The notes under the pieces: model-generated | The model's database searches: none | What the model saw: only the letters and a program-made list of their open reading frames with translations | Told to the model about the DNA's origin: nothing | Position numbers and translations under genes: made by a program | Shown here: in pieces, positions 26,528 to 35,194 of the stretch | Position numbering within the stretch: position 1 is the first letter of the stretch | Layout: every line of letters starts with the position of its first letter | Assembly (NCBI GenBank): GCA_016929595.1 | Contig: JAFGIN010000087.1 | Span: forward strand, 1 to 53,047 | DNA length: 53,047 nt | Direction: 5' to 3' | From: Chitinispirillaceae bacterium | Lineage (GTDB): Bacteria; Fibrobacterota; Chitinivibrionia; Chitinivibrionales; Chitinispirillaceae

Positions 26528-27421
26528 CTAGAAATTTAATCTCAAATTCAGCCCTGCACCGTTTTCTGATGGTACAAGATCGGGTTCAATTTTCATTTGC
26601 TCCTGATAGTCATGTAAATGTGCATCAACAACAGCATCAAGTATTCCGATCACATATACAAATATCGAATACCAGATAAATGAGTTTCTCTGTTTAAGTT
26701 CAGCACGTCTTCTGCTATCCCAATCGGAGCTTGAGAGCGCTTTGATAGAACTGGGTGTAATTGTAGTATCCGATACCCGTCGATAGTTTGATTCAGCAAG
26801 ACGCATCATCCTGTCTTTATTGTAAGCGATTACACCCAGTTGCACTTGTCCCATCATAAACAGACCGGCTTTGGAGTAAGATCCGTTATATATCTGTCCA
26901 AGGCCAAGTCCGGGAATCAGTGCAAGACCAAGTGCCATCGTTGGATTCCGCTGTTTATTATCCTTTAAAAGACCTGTCAGTTCAAATGCATCTAAGAGAT
27001 TATACAAATAAATTCCACCTGCCAATGTTAGATAATTATATCTTTTAAGCTCGGCATCCATGGTCTGAAATTTTTTCACGTGAGCGTCTTCCAGTATTCT
27101 TGCCTTAGAAATGCCTGTGTCCAGTGCAGAAGAAACAAGAACCTTATGATATTCCCCGACCCTTGATTGAGCTATCTGATCCCAGCCTATAGCAGCAGAG
27201 ACCGCAATCGCTTCAAGTGCAAGAAACGTTCCCGCTTTTAAATACTTACGACTTAAGAGCTGCCCAGCCCCTGGAATAATCGCCGAAGAGAGAAGAAGCG
27301 TCTTCGGATTTATTGATGGCTTTGATTCCGGAGTACTGGTTGTATCACTGATTGCTTCCATAGAAAAAGCTATAATTGTGACACAAATAATTAATATACC
27401 CTTATAACTTGAATATTTCAT
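26528..27421 (-). CDS. DUF5683-like membrane protein
   Basis: 297 residues. Signal peptide (1-24), then the recurring LLLSSAIIPGAGQLLSRKYLKAGTF split over strand and helix, a Pro-Gly-Ala-Gly motif characteristic of DUF5683. A second hydrophobic block repeats it as LALIPGLGLGQIYNGSYSKAG, and two further transmembrane segments follow (LEAIAVSAAIGW; SFIWYSIFVYVIGILDAVV). Family function is unknown; members sit in the envelope of FCB bacteria. The AIIPGAGQ/ALIPGLGLGQ pair suggests an internal duplication. It precedes the LacI gene on the same strand. Confidence 0.8.
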   Translation of the reverse strand: MKYSSYKGILIICVTIIAFSMEAISDTTSTPESKPSINPKTLLLSSAIIPGAGQLLSRKYLKAGTFLALEAIAVSAAIGWDQIAQSRVGEYHKVLVSSALDTGISKARILEDAHVKKFQTMDAELKRYNYLTLAGGIYLYNLLDAFELTGLLKDNKQRNPTMALGLALIPGLGLGQIYNGSYSKAGLFMMGQVQLGVIAYNKDRMMRLAESNYRRVSDTTITPSSIKALSSSDWDSRRRAELKQRNSFIWYSIFVYVIGILDAVVDAHLHDYQEQMKIEPDLVPSENGAGLNLRLNF

Positions 27422-27564
27422 ATTAAATTTAATCCCTTAAACTAAAATAATATTAATTTTTAAACATTGGTATCATGAGTTTGCTGAAAGTATGTTTAAT
27501 TCAAAATCATAAACCTCCTCATATCCGGAAAAATACAGGATGAGAGTTCAAGGAACTGGTTGCA

Positions 27565-28173
27565 ATGCTTGAAACACTTAAACCTCTCTATAACAAAACG
27601 CTTAAACCTCTGGCACTTTTTCTGGCAAGACTGGGATTGCATCCAAATCATCTTACTGTTGCAGGGGTTCTGTTCTTTGCAGCAGCAGCGGTACTGTGTG
27701 TATACGATTACTGGAAATTCTCATTGCTGTTTGTTATTGCGGGTGGAATTTTTGATGGGCTTGATGGTGTTGTTGCACGTGAGACCGGGCAAAGTTCTGT
27801 TTTCGGTTCCATATTGGATTCAAGCTGTGATCGTATCACTGAGATTGTCCTGCTTCTGGGCATCATGGTTTATTTTCTTTTGGAAACTCCGGTCAACAAT
27901 ATCGGAGTAATCCTCTGTTTTTGTGCTGTGAGTGCATCATTGATGGTCAGCTATGTAAAGGCCCGATGCGAAGGGGCATCAGTCCAGTGCAAAGGAGGCA
28001 TCCTTCAAAGACCCGAGCGTATCATACTGCTTTCGGCAGGGTTATTGATGGGAGCACATGTGATGAGATGGATACTGGGTATTATAGCCGTACTGGGGCT
28101 ATTCACCAGTATTCAACGATTACACGAAGCCGCGATTTATTGCAGAAAGCAATCTCCCGGTTCAGAAAATTGA
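27565..28173 (+). CDS. CDP-alcohol phosphatidyltransferase
   Basis: 202 residues with about five transmembrane helices. Carries the complete family active-site motif DGLDGVVARETGQSSVFGSI then LDSSCDR: D-G-x2-A-R-x8-G-x3-D-x3-D. It joins a CDP-linked lipid or polyol to an alcohol acceptor (phosphatidylglycerol-phosphate, cardiolipin, phosphatidylinositol-phosphate and similar). The acceptor is not clear. Start at ATG 27565 with AAGGA ten bases upstream. Its 3' end overlaps the convergent 28162-28515 gene by 12 bases. A second member of the family is at 33437. Confidence 0.9.
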   Translation: MLETLKPLYNKTLKPLALFLARLGLHPNHLTVAGVLFFAAAAVLCVYDYWKFSLLFVIAGGIFDGLDGVVARETGQSSVFGSILDSSCDRITEIVLLLGIMVYFLLETPVNNIGVILCFCAVSASLMVSYVKARCEGASVQCKGGILQRPERIILLSAGLLMGAHVMRWILGIIAVLGLFTSIQRLHEAAIYCRKQSPGSEN

Positions 28174-28515
28174 CCTACGCTCGTTTTCTCCGACATCTTC
28201 CTGTTCTGTGCTGATATTTGACCACTGAGGGTGTTCACTGTTACAATAAGCAAATAACGGTTTCTCATTTCTGAGAAGATCGATATACGTATCAAGCATT
28301 GTAACAGGTATGAACAGTACTCCAAGCTTTTTTGATTCATCATAGTGCGCATCAGGAATTTTATCATAATCAACGAAATTGATCATCAACTGGTATTCAC
28401 CACCGTAGCAGCCGATGATTGCGACAATTTTAGCATCCATATTTGTCTGAATACTGAGAAGGTCTGCACCAAGTGTGACCTGATATTTTTCAATCTGGAA
28501 CCGTACTGTACCCAT
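28162..28515 (-). CDS. Conserved-looking hypothetical protein
   Basis: 117 residues. Preceded by a good GGGGAG site, so it is probably real. It has a beta-rich start (GTVRFQIEKYQVTLGADLLS) and a hydrophobic strand IVAIIGCYGGEYQLMINFVD, but no recognised domain, transmembrane helix or signal peptide. The C-terminal 25 residues are polar (EHPQWSNISTEQEDVGENE). It overlaps the convergent phosphatidyltransferase at the 3' end by 12 bases. Function not assigned. Confidence 0.6.
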   Translation of the reverse strand: MGTVRFQIEKYQVTLGADLLSIQTNMDAKIVAIIGCYGGEYQLMINFVDYDKIPDAHYDESKKLGVLFIPVTMLDTYIDLLRNEKPLFAYCNSEHPQWSNISTEQEDVGENERRSIF

Positions 28516-28561
28516 TTGAAAGCTCCCCTGTGTATTGTTTCAAAAATTATGCAAAATTTAC

Positions 28562-28770
28562 TACTCCGGGAAAATATATAATTTGTACCTGGTTGATATA
28601 GCGAAGTTACGATATTCCCTGGAATTTCTGCGCGAAAAACATCCGGGAGTGAAAATGGTCTGTTGCGCGACTTCGGTCTGGCCGACAGAACCCCTGACTC
28701 TCCAGGTGAAAATATTGTCGATTTAGAAAAATCAGCAGGAACCAATGATGTTACTACTTTGAATATTTAA
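28562..28770 (+). pseudogene. Frameshifted gene remnant, unidentified
   Basis: Frame 1 reads LVDIAKLRYSLEFLREKHPG, and after a shift near 28657 frame 2 reads ENGLLRDFGLADRTPDSPGE with continuing NIVDLEKSAGTND to a stop at 28768-28770. The two pieces look coding and join at one frameshift, but no start codon or upstream part is present. I did not recognise the family. Weak call. Confidence 0.3.
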
Positions 28771-28860
28771 AAATCTAATTCGTGTGTTGTTTTTTTTAGT
28801 AAAGAATGTAGATTAATTGCGACGGAAAAGTGTTTCGGATATAGCCGGATACATTCTGAA

Positions 28861-28996
28861 AACTCCCTCTGTGGAGGGGTGGCAGGCTCTGCCTGACGGG
28901 GTGGTCCAACCGCCCCGCGGGTCCTCCCTGAATATACTTCGACAAACATTGCGCAGCTTCCGTCCTCGGGATGACACGTTCGGCAGGCTCAGTGCA
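28861..28996. repeat. Composite of common dispersed repeats
   Basis: Contains CCCTCTGTGGAGGGGTGGCA, then TGCCTGACGGGGTGGTCC, then, at 28908-28935, a 28-base block related to the reverse complement of the 66-base repeat (copies at 37244 and 41987), and finally TTCGGCAGGCTCAGTGCA. No gene; overlapping short frames merely read through the repeats. Confidence 0.6.
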
Positions 28997-29075
28997 CCGC
29001 ACAATCGAAAAGCTGCACCTCCGATATAAAGGCATTTAGCCCGGTAATATTTTTATGTTTATAAAAAGCAGTTTT

Positions 29076-31841
29076 TTATCTGGGATTTTCAGCTGAATTC
29101 ACCTTTGATTTTCTGGTAATTCTGTATATCAATTTGAAAATCTCACTTACAATCATTACACTTGATGCTATTGCAAATAGAATAAGGCCCTCTTTAAACG
29201 ATACTGGTTGTGTGCCAAGGACTTTCTGCATAAAAGGGATATACATTGATACGAGGTGAATACCAAGAGCACCTGATACGCCCAGAAGAAGAATGATGTT
29301 CGATTGAAGAGATAAACGAAAAACAGAAATCGTTTCCGATCTGCAGTTAAACGTATGATAATTTTCCAAAAAAACCATAAGCAGCAACAGATGATTGCGG
29401 GCATCAGGAATGGATACCCCATTATTTATCTGCCACAACCAGACCAGAAAACAGACTGTTGCCATTGTTAGGCCGATCATTACCGTTTCCTGAATCATCA
29501 GAGCATTGAAAATTCCTTCATTTGGTTTACGGGGTGGATGATTCATTACACCGGGTTCACCCTTTTCGAACGCTATTCCGATGTGTTGAATTCCGTTGGT
29601 GACAAGGTTAAGCCAGAGGAGCTGGACTGCAAGCAGTGGAATCGGAAGGTCTACAGTTACCGCAGCAAGAAACAATAGCACTTCACCTGCCCCTGTCGAA
29701 ACGAGAAGATAGATTACTTTACGCAGGTTCTGATATGCTATGCGTCCCTGTTTGATACCTTCAACAATTGATGCAAAATTATCATCGGTGATTATAATCG
29801 AACTCGTATCCTTTGCGACATCGTTACCTGAACCCATTGCAATACCGAGGTTCGCCTTTCGTAACGCCGGAGCATCATTTACACCATCACCGGTAACTGC
29901 AACGAACTCTCCTGCTGCAACAAGAGAACTGACAATATCCAGCTTCTGAAGCGGATTGATACGAGCAAAAACTCTGCCTGAGCTGATTTTTTTGTAAAGG
30001 ATATCTTTCGGTCCCTCTTTTAAAGCATGGAGTTCTCTGCCGGTAATCAGTTCCGATTCATTTTCAGCCAATCCCAGTTGTCGTGCAATAACAAGAGCCG
30101 TTCCCGGATGATCACCGGTTATCATCCCGACACGGATACCGGCTTTCTGACTCTGCTCGATCGCCATCTTTGCTTCAGCGCGCAGCGGGTCAATAAATCC
30201 GGCAAAACCAAGAAAGGTCAGGTCATGAATATCCTCTTCAGAGGGAGTTTCTCTACCATCAGGAGAATACGTACCGGTCGCAACAGCTATTACTCTGAAT
30301 CCCTCTCCGGTAAGTTTCGTTTCCATATCTCTGACAAGGGATATATCGAGTGGTTCCGTATTTACACTGTCAGTAGACGACTTGCAGTATGAAAGCACTT
30401 TTTCAGCTGCACCTTTCAAGGCAATAGTAGTTCTGCCATTTCTGTCTTTATAAAAAACGACTGCATATTGCCGGTCTGATTCGTAGGGTATCTCTCCGGT
30501 AACGGTTATCTGATTACGGACAGTTTCAGGGGTAATTCCAGCTTTATAGCCGAAAGCCAGAAATGCAATATCGACAGGATCACCCTTCTTTTCCCACGCA
30601 GTGCCCTTACGGATAAGAGATGCTTCATTGCAGATAATACACTGTTTTGTAAATAGCTCAAGCAGCTCCGAACGAAAGGCCGATTTTGTGTCAAACCGTT
30701 CAAATTGGATAGTCCCTTCACCGGAATAGCCTTCACCACTGACATCTGCAGGATGAGTGCTGTTTTTTTCAAAAAGAATGATTTTCCTGACAGTCTGTAT
30801 ATTTGAAGTAAGTGTCCCGGTCTTATCACTTGCGATATAGGTGCAACTGCCAAGGCCTTCAACTGCGAACAGCTTCCGTATTATTACTTTGTGCTTTACC
30901 ATCCTGTTGACACCAACTGTCAATGCAACGGTAACGGCAACAGGAAGTCCCTCCGGAATAGCCGATACGGCAAGTGCAACCGTTAGAAGAATAACATCAG
31001 GAAGTGAAATTCCTCTGAAATAAGCAATTAGCGCTAAAAGTACAGCAACTGCAACTATGGCATAGCTCAGTTTTGTAACAAAGGTACCCATTCTTTTAAC
31101 AAGGGGCAATTCCTCCGCTTCAGTCTGGGTTACCGCTATAGTTATTTTTCCAAGTTGCGTATTTTTTCCAGTTGAGGTAACAACCGCTTCAGCTCTTCCG
31201 GAAATGACAGCGGTTCCTCCAAATACCATATTTATCTGATCACCGGTTTCAACATCTGTTTCTTTGATAGGTGTAGTATTTTTAAATACCGGTGTTGATT
31301 CACCGGTTAAAATTGATTCATCAATACTGAGATTCGCGGCTTTACTAATACGCGCATCAGCACTAACCCGCATACCCGATTCCAGAATCAGAATATCCCC
31401 TGGCACGACAGTCGTTGCGTCAACCTGGTGCACACCATTGTTACGTTTAACAGTTGCGAGTGGCTCGATCATTTTCTGAAGCTCTTCAGCGCTTTTTTCA
31501 GCCTTGTACTCCTGTATGGTTCCGATGATGGTATTAATGACTACAACTATCAGTATAAAAAAAGCATCGGTGAAATCTCGCATCCCAAGAGACATGACAC
31601 TGGCAGCAATAAGAATGTAAATAAGTGGACTTTTAAGCTGTCTTAAGATTATGCCTGGAAGTGTTGATTTTTTCCGGGTCGGAAGCGAGTTATTCCCATA
31701 AATTGACAACCGTTTTGAAACTTCTTCTTCAGTAAGTCCGCTAGAGTTAGTCCTGAGTTTTTGCCGGACACTCTCAATGTCATACTGATACCAGTTGATC
31801 TGTTCTTCAGGAGAATCGATCGGTCGCGATTTGTTTTTCAT
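29076..31841 (-). CDS. P-type cation ATPase (P2-type)
   Basis: About 921 residues. Membrane pump with ten expected transmembrane helices. Seen: N-terminal cation-ATPase domain, actuator motif TGES, TM4 motif AIPEGLP, phosphorylation site DKTGTLTSN, hinge and P domain MITGDHPGTA and VTGDGVNDAPAL. AIPEGLP and sequence layout place it in the P2A-like group (calcium-type). The TM6 ion-site segment reads NLVTNG where calcium pumps have NLVTDG, so the ion may not be calcium. Start is ATG 31841, or TTG 31850 three codons earlier (the longer form starts MLRMKNK). It is downstream of hsp20 (85-base gap with a GACTTATG/CATAAGTC hairpin but no T tract), so they may be co-transcribed under stress. Confidence 0.92.
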   Translation of the reverse strand: MKNKSRPIDSPEEQINWYQYDIESVRQKLRTNSSGLTEEEVSKRLSIYGNNSLPTRKKSTLPGIILRQLKSPLIYILIAASVMSLGMRDFTDAFFILIVVVINTIIGTIQEYKAEKSAEELQKMIEPLATVKRNNGVHQVDATTVVPGDILILESGMRVSADARISKAANLSIDESILTGESTPVFKNTTPIKETDVETGDQINMVFGGTAVISGRAEAVVTSTGKNTQLGKITIAVTQTEAEELPLVKRMGTFVTKLSYAIVAVAVLLALIAYFRGISLPDVILLTVALAVSAIPEGLPVAVTVALTVGVNRMVKHKVIIRKLFAVEGLGSCTYIASDKTGTLTSNIQTVRKIILFEKNSTHPADVSGEGYSGEGTIQFERFDTKSAFRSELLELFTKQCIICNEASLIRKGTAWEKKGDPVDIAFLAFGYKAGITPETVRNQITVTGEIPYESDRQYAVVFYKDRNGRTTIALKGAAEKVLSYCKSSTDSVNTEPLDISLVRDMETKLTGEGFRVIAVATGTYSPDGRETPSEEDIHDLTFLGFAGFIDPLRAEAKMAIEQSQKAGIRVGMITGDHPGTALVIARQLGLAENESELITGRELHALKEGPKDILYKKISSGRVFARINPLQKLDIVSSLVAAGEFVAVTGDGVNDAPALRKANLGIAMGSGNDVAKDTSSIIITDDNFASIVEGIKQGRIAYQNLRKVIYLLVSTGAGEVLLFLAAVTVDLPIPLLAVQLLWLNLVTNGIQHIGIAFEKGEPGVMNHPPRKPNEGIFNALMIQETVMIGLTMATVCFLVWLWQINNGVSIPDARNHLLLLMVFLENYHTFNCRSETISVFRLSLQSNIILLLGVSGALGIHLVSMYIPFMQKVLGTQPVSFKEGLILFAIASSVMIVSEIFKLIYRITRKSKVNSAENPR

Positions 31842-31935
31842 ACGCAGCAACTTTCATATAACATAACCCCCGACTTATGCACGACAGGAGGATTCATAAA
31901 TCCACTCTGATTTTGTACATAAGTCAGGTAGAGTG

Positions 31936-32373
31936 TTATTTTATCTCTATAGAAGTGACCTTCTTTTTCGGCTCACCGATTTTGGTGAGCGAAAGTTCGA
32001 GAACCCCATCACGGTATTGAGCATCAATGGTGTCTTTGCTGACATTGTCGGGTAGTGTAAACGTCCTTGAAAAAGCGCCACAAATCCTTTCGGAATAGCA
32101 ACTGTTACTATCCTCCTTTTTAAGAACATTCTTTCGTTCACCACTTATTGTCAGAGTATCACTTTCGAGAGAGATACTGATATCCTCCTTTTTCATTCCC
32201 GGAAGATCCGCTTTGATAATGAACCGCTCTTTTTCCTCTGTAATATCGACCCGCGGCCAGGTTTTACCTGAGAGCAGTTTGTCAGGCAGGAGTGGTTCAT
32301 TAAAAAAGTCATCGAGCATGGTTCTGAATGCAAGAAATGGATTCGTACTATTTCTTAATGATGGTAATGGCAT
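31936..32373 (-). CDS. Small heat-shock protein (Hsp20/alpha-crystallin)
   Basis: 145 residues. Alpha-crystallin domain from about residue 40: PRVDITEEKERFIIKADLPG, DISISLESDTLTISGER, CGAFSRTFTLPDNV, YRDGVLELSLTK, then the short C-terminal KKKVTSIEIK with an I-x-I end. A holdase chaperone that binds unfolding proteins. N-terminal MPLPSLRNSTNPFLAF is usual for the bacterial family. GGAG precedes the ATG and a good promoter lies 76 bases upstream. Confidence 0.95.
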   Translation of the reverse strand: MPLPSLRNSTNPFLAFRTMLDDFFNEPLLPDKLLSGKTWPRVDITEEKERFIIKADLPGMKKEDISISLESDTLTISGERKNVLKKEDSNSCYSERICGAFSRTFTLPDNVSKDTIDAQYRDGVLELSLTKIGEPKKKVTSIEIK

Positions 32374-32448
32374 ATGTTTCTCCTGATAAAGTTGAAGAAA
32401 ATACGCAATAACGCCTCCAGGTAAAGAATAATGGTGATAATTTTATCA

Positions 32449-32478
32449 ATTATACCATTTTGCGACTTTGTCTGTAAA
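32449..32478 (-). promoter_or_regulatory. Sigma-70-type promoter of hsp20
   Basis: On the minus strand TTTACA (32473-32478) and TATAAT (32449-32454) are separated by 18 bases. The -10 is perfect, the -35 has one mismatch to TTGACA. It lies 76 bases before the hsp20 start. An IR around the -10 (ATAATTGATAAAATTAT) is AT-rich and may just be chance. Confidence 0.7.
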
Positions 32479-32652
32479 ATCTGTAAGGCGGTTTCTGTAA
32501 TTTTAGAAATGGATTACTAGTTAATAAAGCAAACTGTGTGCCTTATCAGCAGTATTTTCGAAGGTAAAATATGAGAAGACCATGGCAGGATAATGTATTT
32601 TAGAAACGCTACTAATCTTCTTACTTTTAAACCATGATTCTTCGAGTAAAAT

Positions 32653-33270
32653 ATGAAAAGATTGTTTATATCATCATCATTCGCAGATGTGTTCAGGCTC
32701 TTTCCCGATTTTGCAAGAACAGAAGTAAAAGGTAAAAAGGTCACATTTATTCCTACGGCAAGTATACCAGAGAAAATAGCTTTTTATGTGGCTTCAGGGA
32801 AAAAAGCACTCGAAAAACTTGGGTTGTCTGTTGACGTACTGGACATTTCAAAAACAGCACGTAAAGAGATCGCAAGTAAATTACAGAGCAATGATTATAT
32901 ATATGTAACCGGTGGCAACACATTTTTTTTGCTCCAGGAATTGAAAAGAACCGGCACTGACAAAATTATTGCAGAACAGATTAATACCGGGAAAATATAC
33001 ATCGGTGAATCTGCAGGTTCAGCGGTTCTTTCACCCGATGTTGAATATGTAAAGGAGATGGATGATTATAGAAAAGCACCTGAGCTCAACGAGCTGTCTG
33101 CATTGTCAATAGTTAATTTTTATACGCTCCCGCACCATTCAAATTTTCCCTTTAAAAAAACTGTTGAAAAGATTATCGCACAGTATGGATCAAAATTGAA
33201 ATTAGTGCCAATAAGTAATTCTCAGGTTATAACGGTTAATGGAAAACAATTTGAAATCAGGGAGAAGTAG
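32653..33270 (+). CDS. Peptidase E-like (S51) protein
   Basis: 205 residues with the class I glutamine-amidotransferase-like fold. The nucleophile elbow is GESAGS with Ser120, and the family's GGNTFFLLQEL (87-97) precedes it. The family is that of aspartyl dipeptidase PepE and cyanophycinase. The catalytic triad is Ser120, a later His (LPHHSNFP near 157) and an acidic residue. Cytosolic, probably a dipeptidase for N-terminal Asp; cyanophycinase function is less likely given the length. No strong ribosome-binding site is seen. It is a single gene. Confidence 0.85.
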   Translation: MKRLFISSSFADVFRLFPDFARTEVKGKKVTFIPTASIPEKIAFYVASGKKALEKLGLSVDVLDISKTARKEIASKLQSNDYIYVTGGNTFFLLQELKRTGTDKIIAEQINTGKIYIGESAGSAVLSPDVEYVKEMDDYRKAPELNELSALSIVNFYTLPHHSNFPFKKTVEKIIAQYGSKLKLVPISNSQVITVNGKQFEIREK

Positions 33271-33436
33271 ATTGTAAATAGTAAAAAAATTTACTGCAGC
33301 ATTTATGATGAAACATATTTTTCCCTGTTAAAACGATGCCCGTCTTTGTATTTTCTCCATTACTGTTACATTTAAAATTAGAAGCCACAAAAGATCTTCA
33401 ATTTTCGTTAAAATGGCTGTTTAAGGAGTTCCGCTC

Positions 33437-34033
33437 ATGAATATCGCTACAATGGTTACACTTTCCAGAGTTTTTATCGCCCCTTTTTTCGCTTACTCAT
33501 TCATGTATGGATATAACCACCAGAGTCCAACGTTTATCTGGATTGCGGTGATTCTGGCAGGTTTGATAGAACTGTCTGATCTGCTTGATGGGACCATTGC
33601 GCGCGCCAGAAAAGAGGTCACTGATTTTGGAAAAGTGGGTGATCCGGTCGCCGACAGCGTTTCCCGTCAGACCGTCTTTCTCTCTTTCCTGCTTTCCGGA
33701 ATCATTCCCTTATGGCTTTATCTGGTATTTTTTTATCGTGATGCATTTATGCAGTTACTTCGAATAATTTGTGCATCAAGTGGTGTCGTTCTGGCTGCAC
33801 GAAAATCGGGCAAGCTCAAAGCGGTTCTTCAGGGAATAGCCACCTTCGGTGTTCTGCTTGTCGTACTTCTTAAATTTTATTCTCCATCCACTATCCCGGA
33901 TTCGATTGCCGGGTTTCATCCAGGTTTCTGGGTTATGTTATTTCCTGCTCTTTACACGTTGTTGTCAGTTATCGATTATATAATTCCCAATCGCACATTG
34001 ATCGTGAACATGATGAAAAAAAAGGATAGTTAA
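33437..34033 (+). CDS. CDP-alcohol phosphatidyltransferase (PgsA-like)
   Basis: 198 residues, several transmembrane helices. Starts MNIATMVTLSRVFIAPFFAY, resembling PgsA. The active site is complete: DGTIARARKEVTDFGKVGDP then VADSVSR, matching D-G-x2-A-R-x8-G-x3-D-x3-D. It would make phosphatidylglycerol phosphate or a similar lipid. ATG preceded by AAGGAG. The 3' end is 9 bases from the convergent protease gene. It is more PgsA-like than the paralogue at 27565, but this is from the N-terminal sequence only. Confidence 0.88.
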   Translation: MNIATMVTLSRVFIAPFFAYSFMYGYNHQSPTFIWIAVILAGLIELSDLLDGTIARARKEVTDFGKVGDPVADSVSRQTVFLSFLLSGIIPLWLYLVFFYRDAFMQLLRIICASSGVVLAARKSGKLKAVLQGIATFGVLLVVLLKFYSPSTIPDSIAGFHPGFWVMLFPALYTLLSVIDYIIPNRTLIVNMMKKKDS

Positions 34034-34042
34034 TTCGATTGT

Positions 34043-35176
34043 TCAATTTGTAATCGGGAGTAATACCGTTTTTCTGCTCCTTCCGGCACAGACAGAAAGA
34101 ATGTAATTACCAGGCGGCAGACCGGTGCTTCTGCATTGCGTTTCATACTGTCCTTTCTGATGAAACCCGCTAAGTATCGTTCGAAACAACCTGCCCTGTA
34201 ATGAGTGTAAACTGATCGTTACCACTGATGGATCAGCAACGGTATAGGACAACAGTAGTTTACCCTTACCAGAGCGCGCCATAAAACCCGGAGATGTCTT
34301 CCTGGTACCGGCCACAGATGTTCTGGTTTCAGTCGTAAAATGCCATTCTGGTGAGCAGATACCGGAAAAATCGGCGGTATCGACTTTACAGACTCTCCAG
34401 AAGTACGTGGTTGATGGGAAAAATCCGTCCAGATGAACAGATGTATCATTAGTAATTACGGTGTCTATCTGAAGTGGGTCAAACGATTGAGTTTTTGAAC
34501 ACTGGAACCGGTATGAGGCTGCCGGCAGACTTCGCCACGTAAAGAGAAACGCGCGCGACTGATTAACAGAACTGTCGGGTGGCGAAACTAATTCAACAGC
34601 TTCATGAACAGGGTTTGTCAAGATGACGTTCGTACCCTGCCAGGAGTGTTTGCTATTTGATTTAACCCAGCTGTAAGATCCAATTTTAAAGCCTTCGCCC
34701 GGCCAGGGATTCATGTAATACATGGTGGAATCGACGATTCCATGCCCCACAACAAAATGTCCTCCGCTTGGAACGAGTGCAAAGCGGATAATAAAAGGCC
34801 TTCCCTCTCCAAGTTCCTGTTTTACTTTTTCAATCGTTAAAGAACCACCCGAACCCTTGCTCTCAATATTCCACTGCTTCAAAATGTCCTGGATACTGCC
34901 CGGAAAACCGAAATTGTAGTTCCAGTAATTGCACTTACCTCCGGGTTTCCCACAGCAGCTTTCCGTTCCGAAATCATGCCATGTCGCATTGGTGCGGGCA
35001 TAATCAGCAATCGTACACTGAGTCACTGTTTTTCCGTAATAGGTTAGTAAACAGGCACTTGTCGCAGCCCAGCACCATTCTGACTGCTCCTGTATCACCT
35101 CAGACACCTGCAGTACTTGTCCATATGTAAACGAATTCAGTAAAAAAACTGCGGTGAATAATGCCATGCGTTTCAT
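34043..35176 (-). CDS. Secreted papain-like cysteine protease (AvrRpt2/C70 type) with Fn3 and sorting tail
   Basis: About 377 residues starting at ATG 35176 (GAGG seven bases upstream; the frame also has an ATG two codons earlier without a site). Signal peptide 1-19 (ends TYGQ). Papain-like catalytic domain with Cys35 in QSEWCWAATSACLL, His140 in SGGHFVVGHG and Asn156 in YYMNPWPG, a full triad in C70-like spacing, plus a Cys-rich loop (SCCGKPGGKC). Then a fibronectin-III-like domain (about 205-285, VNQSRAFLFTWRSLP, STTYFWRVCKVDT) and a Por/type IX-like sorting tail (LLLSYTVADPSVVTISL ... LPPGNYILSV). Gene pair with the 210-residue protein upstream. AvrRpt2 is a plant-pathogen effector activated inside plant cells; the role here is unknown. 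Confidence 0.85.
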   Translation of the reverse strand: MKRMALFTAVFLLNSFTYGQVLQVSEVIQEQSEWCWAATSACLLTYYGKTVTQCTIADYARTNATWHDFGTESCCGKPGGKCNYWNYNFGFPGSIQDILKQWNIESKGSGGSLTIEKVKQELGEGRPFIIRFALVPSGGHFVVGHGIVDSTMYYMNPWPGEGFKIGSYSWVKSNSKHSWQGTNVILTNPVHEAVELVSPPDSSVNQSRAFLFTWRSLPAASYRFQCSKTQSFDPLQIDTVITNDTSVHLDGFFPSTTYFWRVCKVDTADFSGICSPEWHFTTETRTSVAGTRKTSPGFMARSGKGKLLLSYTVADPSVVTISLHSLQGRLFRTILSGFHQKGQYETQCRSTGLPPGNYILSVCAGRSRKTVLLPITN

Positions 35177-35194
35177 GACCATTCCTCTTTCCTA

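Noticed and set aside
28767-29035. Several overlapping frames with peptides such as FREDPRGGWTTPSGRACHP.
   Set aside because: They read through GC-rich dispersed repeats in several frames and have no coding character.
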